40,443 bases of DNA from NCBI GenBank assembly GCA_900290255.1, contig OMOD01000111.1, forward strand, positions 48,568-89,010. The letters are read 5' to 3'. The stretch comes from Candidatus Sulfotelmatobacter kueseliae. Its GTDB lineage: Bacteria > Acidobacteriota > Terriglobia > Terriglobales > Acidobacteriaceae. The notes beneath the pieces were generated by a model. It made no database searches. It worked only from the letters and a program-made list of their open reading frames with translations, and was not told the DNA's origin. Below are positions 26,056 through 36,800 of this stretch, piece after piece (the first letter of the stretch is position 1; each line of letters starts with the position of its first letter). Position numbers and translations under genes: made by a program.

Positions 26056-27345
26056 ATGATGAAACAGCCCAGACACTTGTACCTGATTTTTCTTTCTACT
26101 CTTTGGCTTTTGTGTTCCCTGTGGCCACTTCATGCTTTGTCCCAGGAATCTCTCAATTTGGGGGCAATGGTCGCGCCTCATCCGTACATTCGTTTCAGCT
26201 CCACCCTGCTCAACGAAGAGGGCAAGCCTCTGGCCGGACTCCATCTTCTCACCTTTTACATCCACGATACAGGAGACCGCCGCGGTAATCCTCTGTGGAC
26301 CGAAGCTCTTCCTGTGCAAAGCGATGAGAATGGAAACTATACCGTCGACTTGATGACCTCAGCTTCCGCCGGTGTTGCCGAAGCTTTCGATGCCCATCCG
26401 CTTCTTTACGTCAGCACGAGCATCCCGGCTTCTTCGTCGTACTCCCGCGCCCAGGCCATCACCACCATACCCCAGGCCATTTACCAGGATTGCAATCTGG
26501 ACGGCGAAAGCTGCAGCGGCCTTGCCGGTGACACGGCCACCAGCCAGCTCGACAAAATCGCCGCCGCCAACTTTTATGTGGTTCTCAACTACAGCGTCTT
26601 CTGGGGAACCGAGAAGGAACTTCTGGCCTACGCCGCCCACGCCAACTCCCACAATCTGAAAATCATGTGGACCTTCAACGACCCCGATTTCGCCAAGTAT
26701 TCCGGCAAGAGCGGCAAATACTTAATCAACGATTACAGCGAAATCTCCGCCACTTGCGGTTGCTCGACCAACAAGGGATTCCTCCAATACCTCGTGAATC
26801 TTGTGAAGGATCTTCCGGCCACATACGGGTACAGCATCGGTGACGAACCCACACCCAACACCGCCTCGTACGTCCAGAATCTTTACAACATCATTCGGGC
26901 CGTGGACCCCCATCATCCGCAGATGGTGAACGCCACCTGGGACGACGCCACCAATCCCAGCCTCACTAATCTTCGGAAATATCTGGACCCGTTCCGTTTC
27001 GCGGACATTCTTGGCGCGGACTACTATCCCATTGGCACCGGCGCCCCCGCCAGCGATACGGCCACGGCGGCCAGCGACGTCCACACCATCGCCACAACCT
27101 ACGGCAAATCGGCTGAGATAGCGCTTCAGGCTTTCAACTGGAACCAATACCCAGGTTCCGGTGTTTGCTCGGGGTCGCAGTGCACCTATCCAACCACCCG
27201 CCAACTCCAGACTATGCTGCACGACGCGGCTAGCGATGCTAAACCAAAGATCATTTTCTGGTACGACTACTGGGACACGGTGAATGCCGGGCAGTGGAGC
27301 GATTTTGTCAGGACGGTCAATCCGCAACACCCATGTAGACGTTAG
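26056..27345 (+). CDS. Secreted protein: tail-fibre-like beta domain plus TIM-barrel glycosidase-like domain
   Basis: I use ATG 26056, 5 bases after AGAAGGA; ATG 26059 is equally possible and the upstream extension reads the repeat. The 429-residue product has a signal peptide (cut near LSQE, residue 30). Residues 43-120 (FSSTLLNEEGKPLAG ... LWTEALPVQSDENGNYTVDL) resemble a beta domain that I know from large acidobacterial surface proteins. From about 160 on, strand patterns (NFYVVLNYS, KIMWTFNDPD, YGYSIGDEP, DILGADYYP, IALQAFNW, IIFWYDYW) read like a glycoside-hydrolase TIM barrel. Glu264 in GDEP is a candidate catalytic acid. I cannot assign a CAZy family. It could act on exopolysaccharide or be non-catalytic. 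Confidence 0.7.
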   Translation: MMKQPRHLYLIFLSTLWLLCSLWPLHALSQESLNLGAMVAPHPYIRFSSTLLNEEGKPLAGLHLLTFYIHDTGDRRGNPLWTEALPVQSDENGNYTVDLMTSASAGVAEAFDAHPLLYVSTSIPASSSYSRAQAITTIPQAIYQDCNLDGESCSGLAGDTATSQLDKIAAANFYVVLNYSVFWGTEKELLAYAAHANSHNLKIMWTFNDPDFAKYSGKSGKYLINDYSEISATCGCSTNKGFLQYLVNLVKDLPATYGYSIGDEPTPNTASYVQNLYNIIRAVDPHHPQMVNATWDDATNPSLTNLRKYLDPFRFADILGADYYPIGTGAPASDTATAASDVHTIATTYGKSAEIALQAFNWNQYPGSGVCSGSQCTYPTTRQLQTMLHDAASDAKPKIIFWYDYWDTVNAGQWSDFVRTVNPQHPCRR

Positions 27346-27413
27346 AGGAACGCGCGCACCAACAAGATCGCGGTGGCAGGAAGAGTCGGGTGTTGCCGAT
27401 AAAACTGAATTGG

Positions 27414-29243
27414 TTACCGTAATGCGGCCTGCGAAGCTTGCACGGCCGTTCCGCCCGTAAGCGTCGAAAAATAGATCTGTGACGTGTGCAGAGTACCAGG
27501 GGCTACGGTGTTGTCAATCACGATCCCACTTGTACCCCCGCTCTCGGCCGCCGTAGCCGTGGTGCCGGCAGGGAGCGTTCCACCAAGAGTCGTGGGCACG
27601 GAAAACGACATCAGACATCCCGTGTTGCTTGGACAATTCACCGCGCTCGAGGTAGAACCCAGTGATTGCACGCTAAGAAAAATCAGGTCCTTGCTGGCGC
27701 TGTACACTTCGGTCACAGGAGAGCATGTGGCATTCCCGGTAGAAACGGCCAGTACGCTGGTACTGGTCGTGGCCATGGCATTGGATGTGATCGCAACCTT
27801 GTAGAGCGTTGCGTCACCCGAGGTGTTTCCGCAGACGTACAGGTCCCCGCTGGGGCTGCCGCCGCCGGTCGAAGTGAAGTAGAGGTTGTCGAAGCTGCCC
27901 GTGAAAAGCGGAATTCCCGTAGTTGAGGCCGTGCCAACCGCCGTTTCGGCTGGGCAGTTTTCATAGGACGTCGTACTGACTTTCGTCGGAAACTGGATCA
28001 CGACGCTATTGCCGCCGCCGTCATTTCCAAGAAATACGTAGACCCTGCCAGCGGTGGAATCGACAATCGGGGCGTCCAAACGAAGATTAGATCCATTTCC
28101 CGAAGTGCCGGTTCCACGGCAATTGACATTGCCAGAAGTATTCGGGCCCAGGATGCCTGATGGTGTCGCCGTTCCTATCGCGGTGGTGGTGTTTCCGTTG
28201 TTGATCCCAACGCAGGTTGAGGTTGCGCACACGGTTTGAAGCCGGCCTCCGCTGTTGTCGCTGGTCTGGAAGGAAGTCGTCACGAAGACGTTTCCAGTGA
28301 CCGAATCGTAAATCGGGTTGCTCAACGGTGCCGCGGCAGCCCGTACCGGCCACGTAGTCGTGGTTTCCGCCGGCGCTCCACTAAACACCCCGGTCAACTG
28401 GTGAAGGTAGCCGGCGTTGTCACCCACGTAAAGGGTGTCCGACCCGGGCGTGTAATCGTAATAGGGCGAGGAATAAGAATCTGCAGGGGTGGGATCGGTG
28501 GTAGCGGTTGCGTGGAAAGCGAGCGTCGTCATGCAGGGCGCAGTGCAGGCTCGGTAACCGCTATTAGCGGTGCTAGAGAGAACCATCGGCGCTACGGCGG
28601 TTTCGGTGGTGGACGAACTCCATTTCAGTAGCACCAACGTCGCAACCCCGCCCTGCGCTTGCACGAAAGCCACTTGGGTGCCGTCGAGGGACAATGTCAC
28701 CGAAGTGCTGATGGTCCCGCCCGTGTCGTAAGCCCAATACACAGAGGGAACGGTTCCGCCGCATCCGACATAAAGATTGTTGTAGGCAATAATGCTGGCC
28801 TGATTGTTTGCGCCAGCCAGGCTAGTATTGAAGACCACGAAATCGTTGGCGCAACTGTCGGTGGTCATACTGAAAGAGTATTTTGCGGGGTACTGGCCAG
28901 CGCCCACAGTGGCGCCTGTGCCCATGCTCGCGCTCCAATCCCTATGGATGTCGCGGCGTGCGCGTTGTCCCCAGTGCCGCCTTTCGATATCGCGGCGCAG
29001 CCACTGCTGGACGTAACGCGGGTCCTGGGACAAATCGAAGGCTTCCGTCGGCGACCCGGGGGCGGAAAAAACCATGTACCGGTGACTCCAGTCCGTGGGT
29101 AAACCGATGTGCTCTTCGCCGTCTTCCTGCGCCAGCATGCGACCAGGCGATAGCACCACCACAAGTGCCAGCAAAATCAGTCGTCTGGAGACCACTGGCC
29201 CACCGCTGCTACGACTCAGCTTGACCGCGCCGTTGTTTGACAT
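27414..29243 (-). CDS. Secreted Ser/Thr/Gly-rich protein of unknown function, probably beta-propeller-like
   Basis: The ATG at 29243 follows AGGTGAA with 6-base spacing; the longer frame begins with TTG and is less likely. The 609-residue product has a basic N-terminus and a hydrophobic signal (about residues 20-38, ending MLAQ). The mature part is rich in Ser, Thr, Gly and Ala. It has repeated blade-like segments such as NNLYVGCGGTVPSVYWAYDTGG, DTLYVGDNAGYLHQL, PIYDSVTGNVFVTTS, APIVDSTAGRVYVFLGND, GDLYVCGNTSGDATLYKV and NDLIFLSVQS-type strands, with paired Cys that may form disulfides. This suggests a six- to eight-bladed propeller. Proteins of this style are frequent in Acidobacteriota. No enzymatic residues are recognisable. 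The neighbouring gene is convergent, 68 bases away. Confidence 0.65.
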   Translation of the reverse strand: MSNNGAVKLSRSSGGPVVSRRLILLALVVVLSPGRMLAQEDGEEHIGLPTDWSHRYMVFSAPGSPTEAFDLSQDPRYVQQWLRRDIERRHWGQRARRDIHRDWSASMGTGATVGAGQYPAKYSFSMTTDSCANDFVVFNTSLAGANNQASIIAYNNLYVGCGGTVPSVYWAYDTGGTISTSVTLSLDGTQVAFVQAQGGVATLVLLKWSSSTTETAVAPMVLSSTANSGYRACTAPCMTTLAFHATATTDPTPADSYSSPYYDYTPGSDTLYVGDNAGYLHQLTGVFSGAPAETTTTWPVRAAAAPLSNPIYDSVTGNVFVTTSFQTSDNSGGRLQTVCATSTCVGINNGNTTTAIGTATPSGILGPNTSGNVNCRGTGTSGNGSNLRLDAPIVDSTAGRVYVFLGNDGGGNSVVIQFPTKVSTTSYENCPAETAVGTASTTGIPLFTGSFDNLYFTSTGGGSPSGDLYVCGNTSGDATLYKVAITSNAMATTSTSVLAVSTGNATCSPVTEVYSASKDLIFLSVQSLGSTSSAVNCPSNTGCLMSFSVPTTLGGTLPAGTTATAAESGGTSGIVIDNTVAPGTLHTSQIYFSTLTGGTAVQASQAALR

Positions 29244-29703
29244 AAGTTCACCTGACTCACGCCGCAAGTGAAATCGCCCAGAAGACAGTCTTTCTGTTCT
29301 TATCTTCTCGCAAATTTCGGGACCTGGGACCTAACTTTCGTAACCCCAAGTGCTCGATCGGATACGCGACTGGAGCACGACGTGCACGGCACGATCAATT
29401 CTCTCAGCCCGATTCCAACGGCGACGGCGGCATGGGCGGCCAGCGCACTCTGATCGTGCGTGAGTTCTAGCAGGCAGGGCGGCGGGTGCGTGGAAGAAAA
29501 ATCGTAAAGGCCGGCGCCCGCCTCATGAATGCTAAAGGAGGAATTCTTCTGCCGGAATAGGGCCGAACAAGGAAATCCTAGGACTCCAGAATGTCTACGC
29601 TACACGCAACCATGACCAGAATCGGGACGGTTTTGAACAGAAGCTAATCCATCTTTTCATGCCCCCCCTTGGAAGGGAGTTGGCGGGCCCTTTCAAGTGG
29701 CAC
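29244..29703. other. 460-base gap without recognisable gene
   Basis: I saw no conserved ORF, RNA fold or repeat. It includes the probable 5' leader of the minus-strand secreted-protein gene. A GGAGGAATTC at about 29536 is followed by no credible start. Confidence 0.5.
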
Positions 29704-31923
29704 TCACATCTTGACAAGTTCTACTCGCCGATTCTTGGCTCGCCCTTTCTCGGTGTCGTTGTCTGCGATTGGCCGGTCAGGCCCGGACCCACCAGAGCTC
29801 AGCCGGCCGGGCGCGATATGCGCCGCAACCAGAGAACTCACCACAGCGGCTGCGCGCGTTTGAGAGAGTTTCACATTGTAGTCATGCGACCCAACATTGT
29901 CGGTGTGTCCCTCAATGGACAGTTTCAGATCCGGATTATCTTGGAGTAATTTGAGCACCTGCGCGATGATTGGTTTCGCATCGGGCCTGAGCGTTGCTTT
30001 ATTGAAGTCGAAATTTATATACAAAGCTACGCGACCGTACTTATCCAGCTCAGCCTTAAGCGACTCTGCCATCGGAGGCTCCACCAAACCCGCCAACCCG
30101 ATCACAGCCCACATCGTCGGCGCAAACTCAGAATTTCTCGATGACTGGGTATTGGTGGATGGCCAGGCTCCACTATCTTGCTGCGTCTTTAGCAGATAGC
30201 GAACGCCGTTTGTGAATTCAGGCGCATCGATGCTCACGCCCGCTTCCTGAAAAGAGTAGAGCACTTGCCCGGTAGCAAGCGCATTGGAGGCGTGCATATC
30301 GGCTGTTTCGCCCCAGCCACCGTCCCGATTTTGCTCAGATTGCAATTGGCGAAGGAGCGGCGCAACCAGTTCGCGCTGTTGCGGTGTGCCAAAACGCGAA
30401 AGAGCGAGCACCTTAAAGATTTTGTCCTGAGTGGTTTTAGGATCGGCCGATGCCATGAACGAAAGGCTGCGATCAGCGGCCCGCTGGTACCGGGCGTCTC
30501 CGGTTTGGGCAAAGGCCTGCATAAAAGCTATCAGCGTATTGCCGGTCGTCATCAACGATCCCTGAGCGATTGGAGGCTCTTCCATATCGGGAGCCAGTTC
30601 ACCAGCAGGCCCCAATTGCCTGCTCAACCAATCGACATGCTTCAATAGTGACTGGTCACTCTTGACTCCCGTAACCTCGTCAAAATACGCATATCCCATC
30701 GCGGCGAATTGAGTAGGCGTTGCCCTTGTGCCGGCTGCGCCTTCATCTTTTTCGGTTCCGTCGTCGGCTTGCTTGGTTCGCATGAACTCCACTAAGTTCC
30801 GCATACAACTCGCACTAACGACATAATGATTTCTTTGCGCGACAGACAGCCCCATGAGGGTTTGTGCCTGCACATGGCATCCAAAACATTCGTTTTGAGC
30901 TTGCCAATCGATGGTCGTGGGTTCCAGCCAGTCGATACCTTTCTGCGCCGCGTACCGGATGCTGCTTCTCCACCTTTCGATCTCGGGGTAACGAGCTATC
31001 AAAGGAACATAGCCGGCAGCCGAACCCTCGATGACCGCAATCTCGCCGATCTCAAATGCTTCGGGCCCAGTGCTGGAGAGCACTCGAAGTTTCAGGAAGC
31101 GGGTTTGGACAGGTGAAAACGAAATCGTCTCTGAAGGTGTGCTGAGGTCGAGAGTGGCTTTTACAACCGGAGAGAAGTTCTCCGTCGGACTGCTCATCGA
31201 ACTCCAAATTTCGATGTCCTTGGGACGTGACGAGACGTCTTTCGGGAACCTCAACACCACCGCCGAAACCAGCGCCGCGTCCCGTTTATAAAAGGAAAGG
31301 ACGATCTCCTGGGGAAATTTAACGTGATCGCCGGCGGGTTCGGTCGGATGCAGCGGGTTTTCCCCCTCAGGTCTCCAGGTGGGTTCCGGCAAACTGTCGA
31401 TCAGGAGCCTGCCATTGTGTCCAGGTCCGTAAGATCCAGTAACGCTTTCGATTTCGCCGCCGAAAACTGACGCCGCGATGTTCGTGCCGGAAGGAATCAC
31501 TGCCGATGGTGTGACCCGAACAGTATTAGCCGTCGTAGTTTCTGGCGTCGGATTCGCGGGAGGCGAATCCGATGCCAAGACTGGTGCCCCTGGTGCAGGA
31601 CTTGTCGCGCCAGCCGATTCAGGGGTAAAGGATGTCTTTGTTGCATTAGTTCTTGCGGTGGAATTGGCCCGGCTGAGCAAGCCAGAGCGGTGCAAAACGA
31701 CCAGCCCACCTCCCGCGATTGCTAAACACACCACCAGAGCCGCTATTCCAGCAATCCGCTTCGGTGACTTTCGCGCGTCGTGCGGCTCAGTCTTAATGAT
31801 TTGATCTGTGCTGGGACGGCTTTGGTCTCGAGGAGGTGCGGTAACGGCAAGAGGGCTACCGCATCCCCCGCAGAAAGGAGCACTCTCGTTTACATTCTTG
31901 TAACCACACGAAGGACAAACCAC
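29704..31923 (-). CDS. Zinc-ribbon / CxxCH / squalene-cyclase-type toroid / OmpA fusion protein
   Basis: The GTG at 31923 starts a 739-residue protein. Residues 3-21 form a zinc ribbon (CPSC...CGGC). A membrane helix follows at 57-80, so the ribbon is cytoplasmic and the rest periplasmic. After a Pro/Thr linker, residues 150-300 look like a discoidin-type beta sandwich. CFGCH at 346-350 fits a haem c site. Residues 320-620 hold prenyltransferase/squalene-cyclase repeats with QW-type motifs NRDGGWGE (532-539) and QQDSGAW (581-587), but no cyclase DxDD acid motif. Residues 630-739 are an OmpA C-terminal domain (INFDFNKATL, GHTDNVGSHDYN) that binds peptidoglycan. It lies 63 bases after the next gene of the cluster. 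The assembly points to an envelope-spanning sensor or scaffold; no reaction can be inferred. Confidence 0.8.
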   Translation of the reverse strand: MVCPSCGYKNVNESAPFCGGCGSPLAVTAPPRDQSRPSTDQIIKTEPHDARKSPKRIAGIAALVVCLAIAGGGLVVLHRSGLLSRANSTARTNATKTSFTPESAGATSPAPGAPVLASDSPPANPTPETTTANTVRVTPSAVIPSGTNIAASVFGGEIESVTGSYGPGHNGRLLIDSLPEPTWRPEGENPLHPTEPAGDHVKFPQEIVLSFYKRDAALVSAVVLRFPKDVSSRPKDIEIWSSMSSPTENFSPVVKATLDLSTPSETISFSPVQTRFLKLRVLSSTGPEAFEIGEIAVIEGSAAGYVPLIARYPEIERWRSSIRYAAQKGIDWLEPTTIDWQAQNECFGCHVQAQTLMGLSVAQRNHYVVSASCMRNLVEFMRTKQADDGTEKDEGAAGTRATPTQFAAMGYAYFDEVTGVKSDQSLLKHVDWLSRQLGPAGELAPDMEEPPIAQGSLMTTGNTLIAFMQAFAQTGDARYQRAADRSLSFMASADPKTTQDKIFKVLALSRFGTPQQRELVAPLLRQLQSEQNRDGGWGETADMHASNALATGQVLYSFQEAGVSIDAPEFTNGVRYLLKTQQDSGAWPSTNTQSSRNSEFAPTMWAVIGLAGLVEPPMAESLKAELDKYGRVALYINFDFNKATLRPDAKPIIAQVLKLLQDNPDLKLSIEGHTDNVGSHDYNVKLSQTRAAAVVSSLVAAHIAPGRLSSGGSGPDRPIADNDTEKGRAKNRRVELVKM

Positions 31924-31986
31924 GATGCCTGCCTCCCGAAATCACAACTTAAGTTCTGCTAAAAGCCTTTGGGCTTTACAGTAGCC

Positions 31987-33741
31987 TCACTGCCCGCTTC
32001 CAGGAACCTCAGGCAGAGATTCCTTGGTCTCCATTTGAAAACCACGATAGCGGATCGCAAAATGACTTGTTGTCGCCGGTACCTGGTAGGCGACTTCGAA
32101 TCGCGCTTGGCCATGAGGCGGTATGACGCTGTTCTCCTTCAGCGGATGCGGCAAAGCGTCGAGCGCGTCCGAATCGGCTGTAATCTGATTGTCCCCGTCG
32201 AGGAGGATTAGTTGTTCGGCAGTCTGGAATTCAATCCCCTGGTCGGCCTTCGACGTAAACAGAACGTCAAGCACCAGGTAATTCTTTCCGCTTGCGGCAG
32301 CGTTGTTCCCAACCGAAGGCACGCGCCTGAGGCCAAGCACACTGAGAGTCAGAGTGTCGCGATCCTCGATGCTGAGCAAGGGCTTTCGGCTACGGGGTGA
32401 ACCACCCGTGTTCGGTAAGGCAAATTCCATGGACTTATAACCGGGCAGATTGATCGCGAGGGTCAGCGCGGAGTGCGATGCCGGAACCAGGAACGCCAGC
32501 ATTCCCCGACACGGTATTTCAGGGAGCAACTGTGTCGCGGAAGTGAACTCGTCATCGAGGTCGGCCACTTGGCTGACCTGATAGTTGTAGCCATCAGCAT
32601 CTCGCAGCACCGAGTACAGAGCGGCGTCAAAACGAACCAGGTTACCTTTCGACAGACCGCGCATCCTGACCGCAATAACCGCGTATTTTTGCCCAGGGGG
32701 AGCCGGGGTGTTGCCAACTGCGTTGACTTCCTCGGTGCCCAGAACGCCGGCTTCGATCAGTTCGTTGTTAGCAGGCCCTGCAATCGTCCGTGGTGCGGGA
32801 GGGGTGCGCCCGAACAGCGCCAAGTGCATGTCGCCCTGATCCGTATCGATGAAAAGCAAATCGACGCTGGTCACGCCGTGATCGGGGATTGCAAAAACGT
32901 ACTCGCCGGAAACACTATCTCCCGTTGCCGGTATGACCAGTTGATCGAGCGGCAACCGGTGCGGAGCCGCGGCAGTGGCGTCGCTCAACGTAGCTTGGCG
33001 CTCTCCGTCGATCAGCAAGAAAAGATGATTGATCACGTCCGGTACGAGGTATTTTGCAGGACCCGTATTCTTCCAAACCGTGCTGAGTACCAGAAAAGCA
33101 TGACGAGCTGGCGCTTGCTGTTCGCCGAGACTTGACGCTACCCGGAACTTCGGGACAGTCAATGTGACAGTGTGATTGTTTGCCGCTGCGGGTGCGTTTT
33201 GCTGTCCGGTGGTGTAATCGCCAAGTGTGAGCGCCGGTTGTGAGGAGCTGCCACTGTCGTTGAATATCCCTGATGGTGCCGCTTTTGTTGCCGGCTCACC
33301 GGTGTTGTAATCGTTGCCCGTTGCTGCGGTTATCCCGGGCTGCGGCTCCGCCCGCACCGCCATTATCGCGATCGCGAGACACACGCCAAGCATCGCCGCG
33401 TGCACCAGCCACGTGGAAAGTTTTCCGGTCTGGCGCGATACCGTGTCTACGAACTCAAGCACGATCGCGAGCGGAATGACGAAGAGCGTTCCGACGGGTG
33501 CGCCTTGCAGCCAGAATGGAAGGCGGTTCCATTCGCTGCCGCCATGAAATAACTGGACGTAGGGAGTGCCTGACTTTATCGCCAGGACGAAAGCGGCCAC
33601 GCCGTATATTGCCAGCAGAGCGCCAACGAACTTGCCCCACAGGGGCAACGCTCGTACTCGGACCAGTACGATTGCGGAGAAGAAAATCGCCGCCGCACTG
33701 ATGATGGAAAAAACGACTGAAGTCACTGGTGCAGCGAGCAT
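31987..33741 (-). CDS. Membrane protein with three DUF4352-like extracytoplasmic repeats
   Basis: The 584-residue product starts at ATG 33741 behind GGGGC. Four membrane helices lie in residues 7-130. Residues 36-98 are 42/63 identical, ungapped, to residues 204-266 of the next upstream protein, with a signature LFHG-x-S-x-W-x-RLPFWLQGA. About 450 residues outside the membrane follow. I see three Ig-like units (about 190-310, 325-440, 460-575). Each opens with a strand like VLGTEEVNAVGN or VLGLRRVPSVGN and then a hydrophobic strand such as KYAVIAVRM or NYLVLDVLF, the style of DUF4352 domains that bind partners at the cell surface. It lies 106 bases after the transglutaminase-like gene, in the same direction. 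Function unknown. Confidence 0.75.
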   Translation of the reverse strand: MLAAPVTSVVFSIISAAAIFFSAIVLVRVRALPLWGKFVGALLAIYGVAAFVLAIKSGTPYVQLFHGGSEWNRLPFWLQGAPVGTLFVIPLAIVLEFVDTVSRQTGKLSTWLVHAAMLGVCLAIAIMAVRAEPQPGITAATGNDYNTGEPATKAAPSGIFNDSGSSSQPALTLGDYTTGQQNAPAAANNHTVTLTVPKFRVASSLGEQQAPARHAFLVLSTVWKNTGPAKYLVPDVINHLFLLIDGERQATLSDATAAAPHRLPLDQLVIPATGDSVSGEYVFAIPDHGVTSVDLLFIDTDQGDMHLALFGRTPPAPRTIAGPANNELIEAGVLGTEEVNAVGNTPAPPGQKYAVIAVRMRGLSKGNLVRFDAALYSVLRDADGYNYQVSQVADLDDEFTSATQLLPEIPCRGMLAFLVPASHSALTLAINLPGYKSMEFALPNTGGSPRSRKPLLSIEDRDTLTLSVLGLRRVPSVGNNAAASGKNYLVLDVLFTSKADQGIEFQTAEQLILLDGDNQITADSDALDALPHPLKENSVIPPHGQARFEVAYQVPATTSHFAIRYRGFQMETKESLPEVPGSGQ

Positions 33742-33847
33742 AAGCCCCTAGTCAAGACCTCTCGGAAAAACCGTTACACTCACAATGCACAGGCACATAG
33801 TGATCTGAGCAACGAAGCAAATTTCACACGTTGGCATTCTTGATCTA

Positions 33848-36800
33848 TTACTCGTCTCCTTGGTTTGCAATATCCGCTACTACCATAACCATGTGAATCA
33901 TGATCCCCAGCCACGTCATACCACGTTCTCCCGGTTCCCCATTGGCACCAACGACCCTCGACATCACGCACATCAGCCCAGACAGCAGTCCCACCGTTAG
34001 ATGATCGTTCGCTATTTCCTTGCCGGCGCCGAGCACGCAAATTACAGCGTTAACATTCTCAGCAGCCTCGATGTATTCGGTTAGATTCTGGCCTCGGCCG
34101 CCGGGGCCGACGCCGATCAGTTCCCCGGATGAGCGGTCGAGCCGCCACCAGGCTGTTTGCAACTGGCCGTCAATTCTGATGCTTTTGGATGGAACTACCA
34201 AGACCTGCTGGGCCAGCAGACCTTCTGCCAGTTCGGACTTCACGGGATCAGCCACCGAAATGCCCGCAACTTCTTGGACGCTTCTCGCGCCCGGTTTCAA
34301 GACCGAAATAGGTATGCTAAGTTGCTGAGCGACGGCAAAAACTTTGGTAGCGTTGACGACGGGCGCATCATCCCCCTGAGCCGCCCCGGAACTGGCCATC
34401 AACTGCCACTCAAGTCGGGTTGCTAACGTGCCATAGGCTATGTGGAGCGAGGCAGCCTGCTGTCGGGCAATCGCGGAACTGCTGCTTTGACTTGCAGCAA
34501 CCCGGGGAGCATACGTGACAATGTCGTAGCCTTGGGGGAACCCGCTGGTTTCAGGCGGACCCATACCTCCCGTCTCGTAGGAGATCAATCCTGGAGTCCC
34601 AAAGTAATTTCTCACTTCAGCGAACCGGCCGTCAGTGAGTTTATTTGTCAGGTACGCCGCCTCAGAGGCAAGCAGTGTATTTGCTATCGGTCGCCTGGGC
34701 GGCATGCTTACCGGTTGGTCCGGCAGCAGTCCGTAGGCACTCTTGAGCAAGGAATCCAGATGGGAGGCACCAGCTCTCAGCGATTGCATCTGCAGATAGC
34801 CTGCATAGCCCGGGATGATCGAACCCGACACTGGATAAAGTTCCGCATACCACATCAAGCGCTGACGCAGAGCGTCCTCGCTAACCTTGGTAAGAGTTGT
34901 CTGAGCGGTGCCGCTGGCAGACCACGACGTCACGGTTACAGGCGGTATGATGTCGCGATGGTAAGTGTGGCCGGTCGGGGATTGGCCCTTCGGCCTGGGT
35001 GATGTCAAGCTGTAGTCGACCCACTCACCGACGATGCGGCTTGCAGCACCCTGCGATGGGGCGCCGCCCAATGCGTTCCCGATTCCGCCACCGAGGCCGC
35101 CCATGGCACCGCCTACTCCGCCTGCATTTGTCACAACATCACCGACCGGGCCGCCCAGTTTGTCGGAGACTTGTCCCGTCAGATCAAAGTACTTTCCCGT
35201 CGTGGATCGGTCGCCAACTTGAAGTATGGCCTGGAAACCTCTCACTGCGGCTAGAGCCTTTGAAAAGCTGGTGCCGGGCTTTGTCAGGTCCGGCATGGGG
35301 GTGGCCTGATTGGCAAGAATAATGTCAACGTTTTGCTGGTCCGCCACCCGCAACTCCTGATCGAGTAATGCGGTGTCCGTTGTAGGACCATCCTTGCCGT
35401 CAGAAATCTGCGCCACGCGAAGCGCCATCGTGATGTGAAGGTGGTGGTAGAGTTCCTCCGGAACGGAATCGGGGGCGAGGGTATTTGTTGCCTGCACGAC
35501 TGCCTTTCCCGGCTCAGCATCGACGAAGGCGGAGTCTAGGTCCACCCACTGCCCGGCGGAGTCTTGATATTGAACCCAGTAATGTTCGGCGGCCTCTGCA
35601 AGCAGCTGGTCGTTAGGGGTGATCGCGCCGGCATCGACACCGGCTTTGTTAAGGAGATTGGAGAGAAGGCCGGTTTCGTCGTCGACGTAATTTGCGAGAT
35701 CCTTCTGTTGTTCGTCCCCGGACTTTTGCGCTTCGTCTGCGGCTTGCAGCAGCTTCGCCGGATCGACCCCTATTGCGCGGCCGAGTTCCGGTGCCAATTC
35801 GGCAAAAGAAGGCAAACCTTCCGGCATGGGCTTAACGGGTTCGAACAAGCGGCTGACCAGGACTTGCGCCTGCTGGGGACTCAACTGTCCGCTTGCGATC
35901 CGCGTGCTGAACCCGGCTTTCTGTAGCAGGGTTGCAAGCAGCAGGCTACGATCAAGCGAATTGCCCCCCCGACAAAGCAGAGTTCCAAGCGCGCCGCGTA
36001 ACACTCCGGTATAGGGCTCATATCGAATTTCATCACGCACGAAATGAAAGAGAGTGGCCGGATCCGAACCTAAGCGCTCCGCCAAGGCATCGATTTCGAA
36101 CAGCGAGCGGTCGATTTTACTTTGCAGCACATCCACTCCCGCCATGATGCGGCTCAGCCGGCGGCTCGCCCGCTTGTAACCCGCTTCTCCCTCCAGCGGC
36201 TTTTCGTGGTTCTCGGAGAACCAGGGGAGAGTCCCGATCGCTCCAGAGTCGTATCCCGTATCGGCCGGGATTCGCACTGCGGCGACTGTGATCACCAGGC
36301 TCATGCCCAATGCGATCACCCTGAAGGCGAAGTCGGAAATCTTGTCGCGGGTAATTCGCCGAAGCCCCGTAACAATTTCCAGCAGCAGAGCAAGCGGAAC
36401 CAGGAACAGGCCGCCCACGGTAGCGCCCTGCAGCCAGAATGGAAGACGCGTCCATTGACTTGCGCCGTGAAACAGCGAGGGATAAGGCGTTCCGGCGCTG
36501 ACTGCCAACAGGAATCCCGCTACCCCATAGAGGGCGAGCAATCCCGCGACGATCTTCCCCGCAAGTGGAACGAAATGCAGACGAGCGAGGAAGATCCCAG
36601 ATAGCGCGACCACCACCGCACTCAACACAGCCAGAACTATCGAGGTAGGCTGCCCCAGCAAGTTCAGCCCTTGCTCCAGACCGCCGGGCATCCAAGCGGT
36701 AGAGCTCATAAGCGCGAGCAACACGAGGAGGGACAAGGCCGCCTGGTTCGCCCAATTCAGGCGTTGCCACAACTTCGGCATGAGGCGCCAAACGGCCGCG

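Noticed and set aside
29704..31923. True squalene-hopene cyclase
   Set aside because: The toroid repeats are there but the DxDD catalytic motif and the usual set of QW repeats are not, and the protein is an OmpA fusion.
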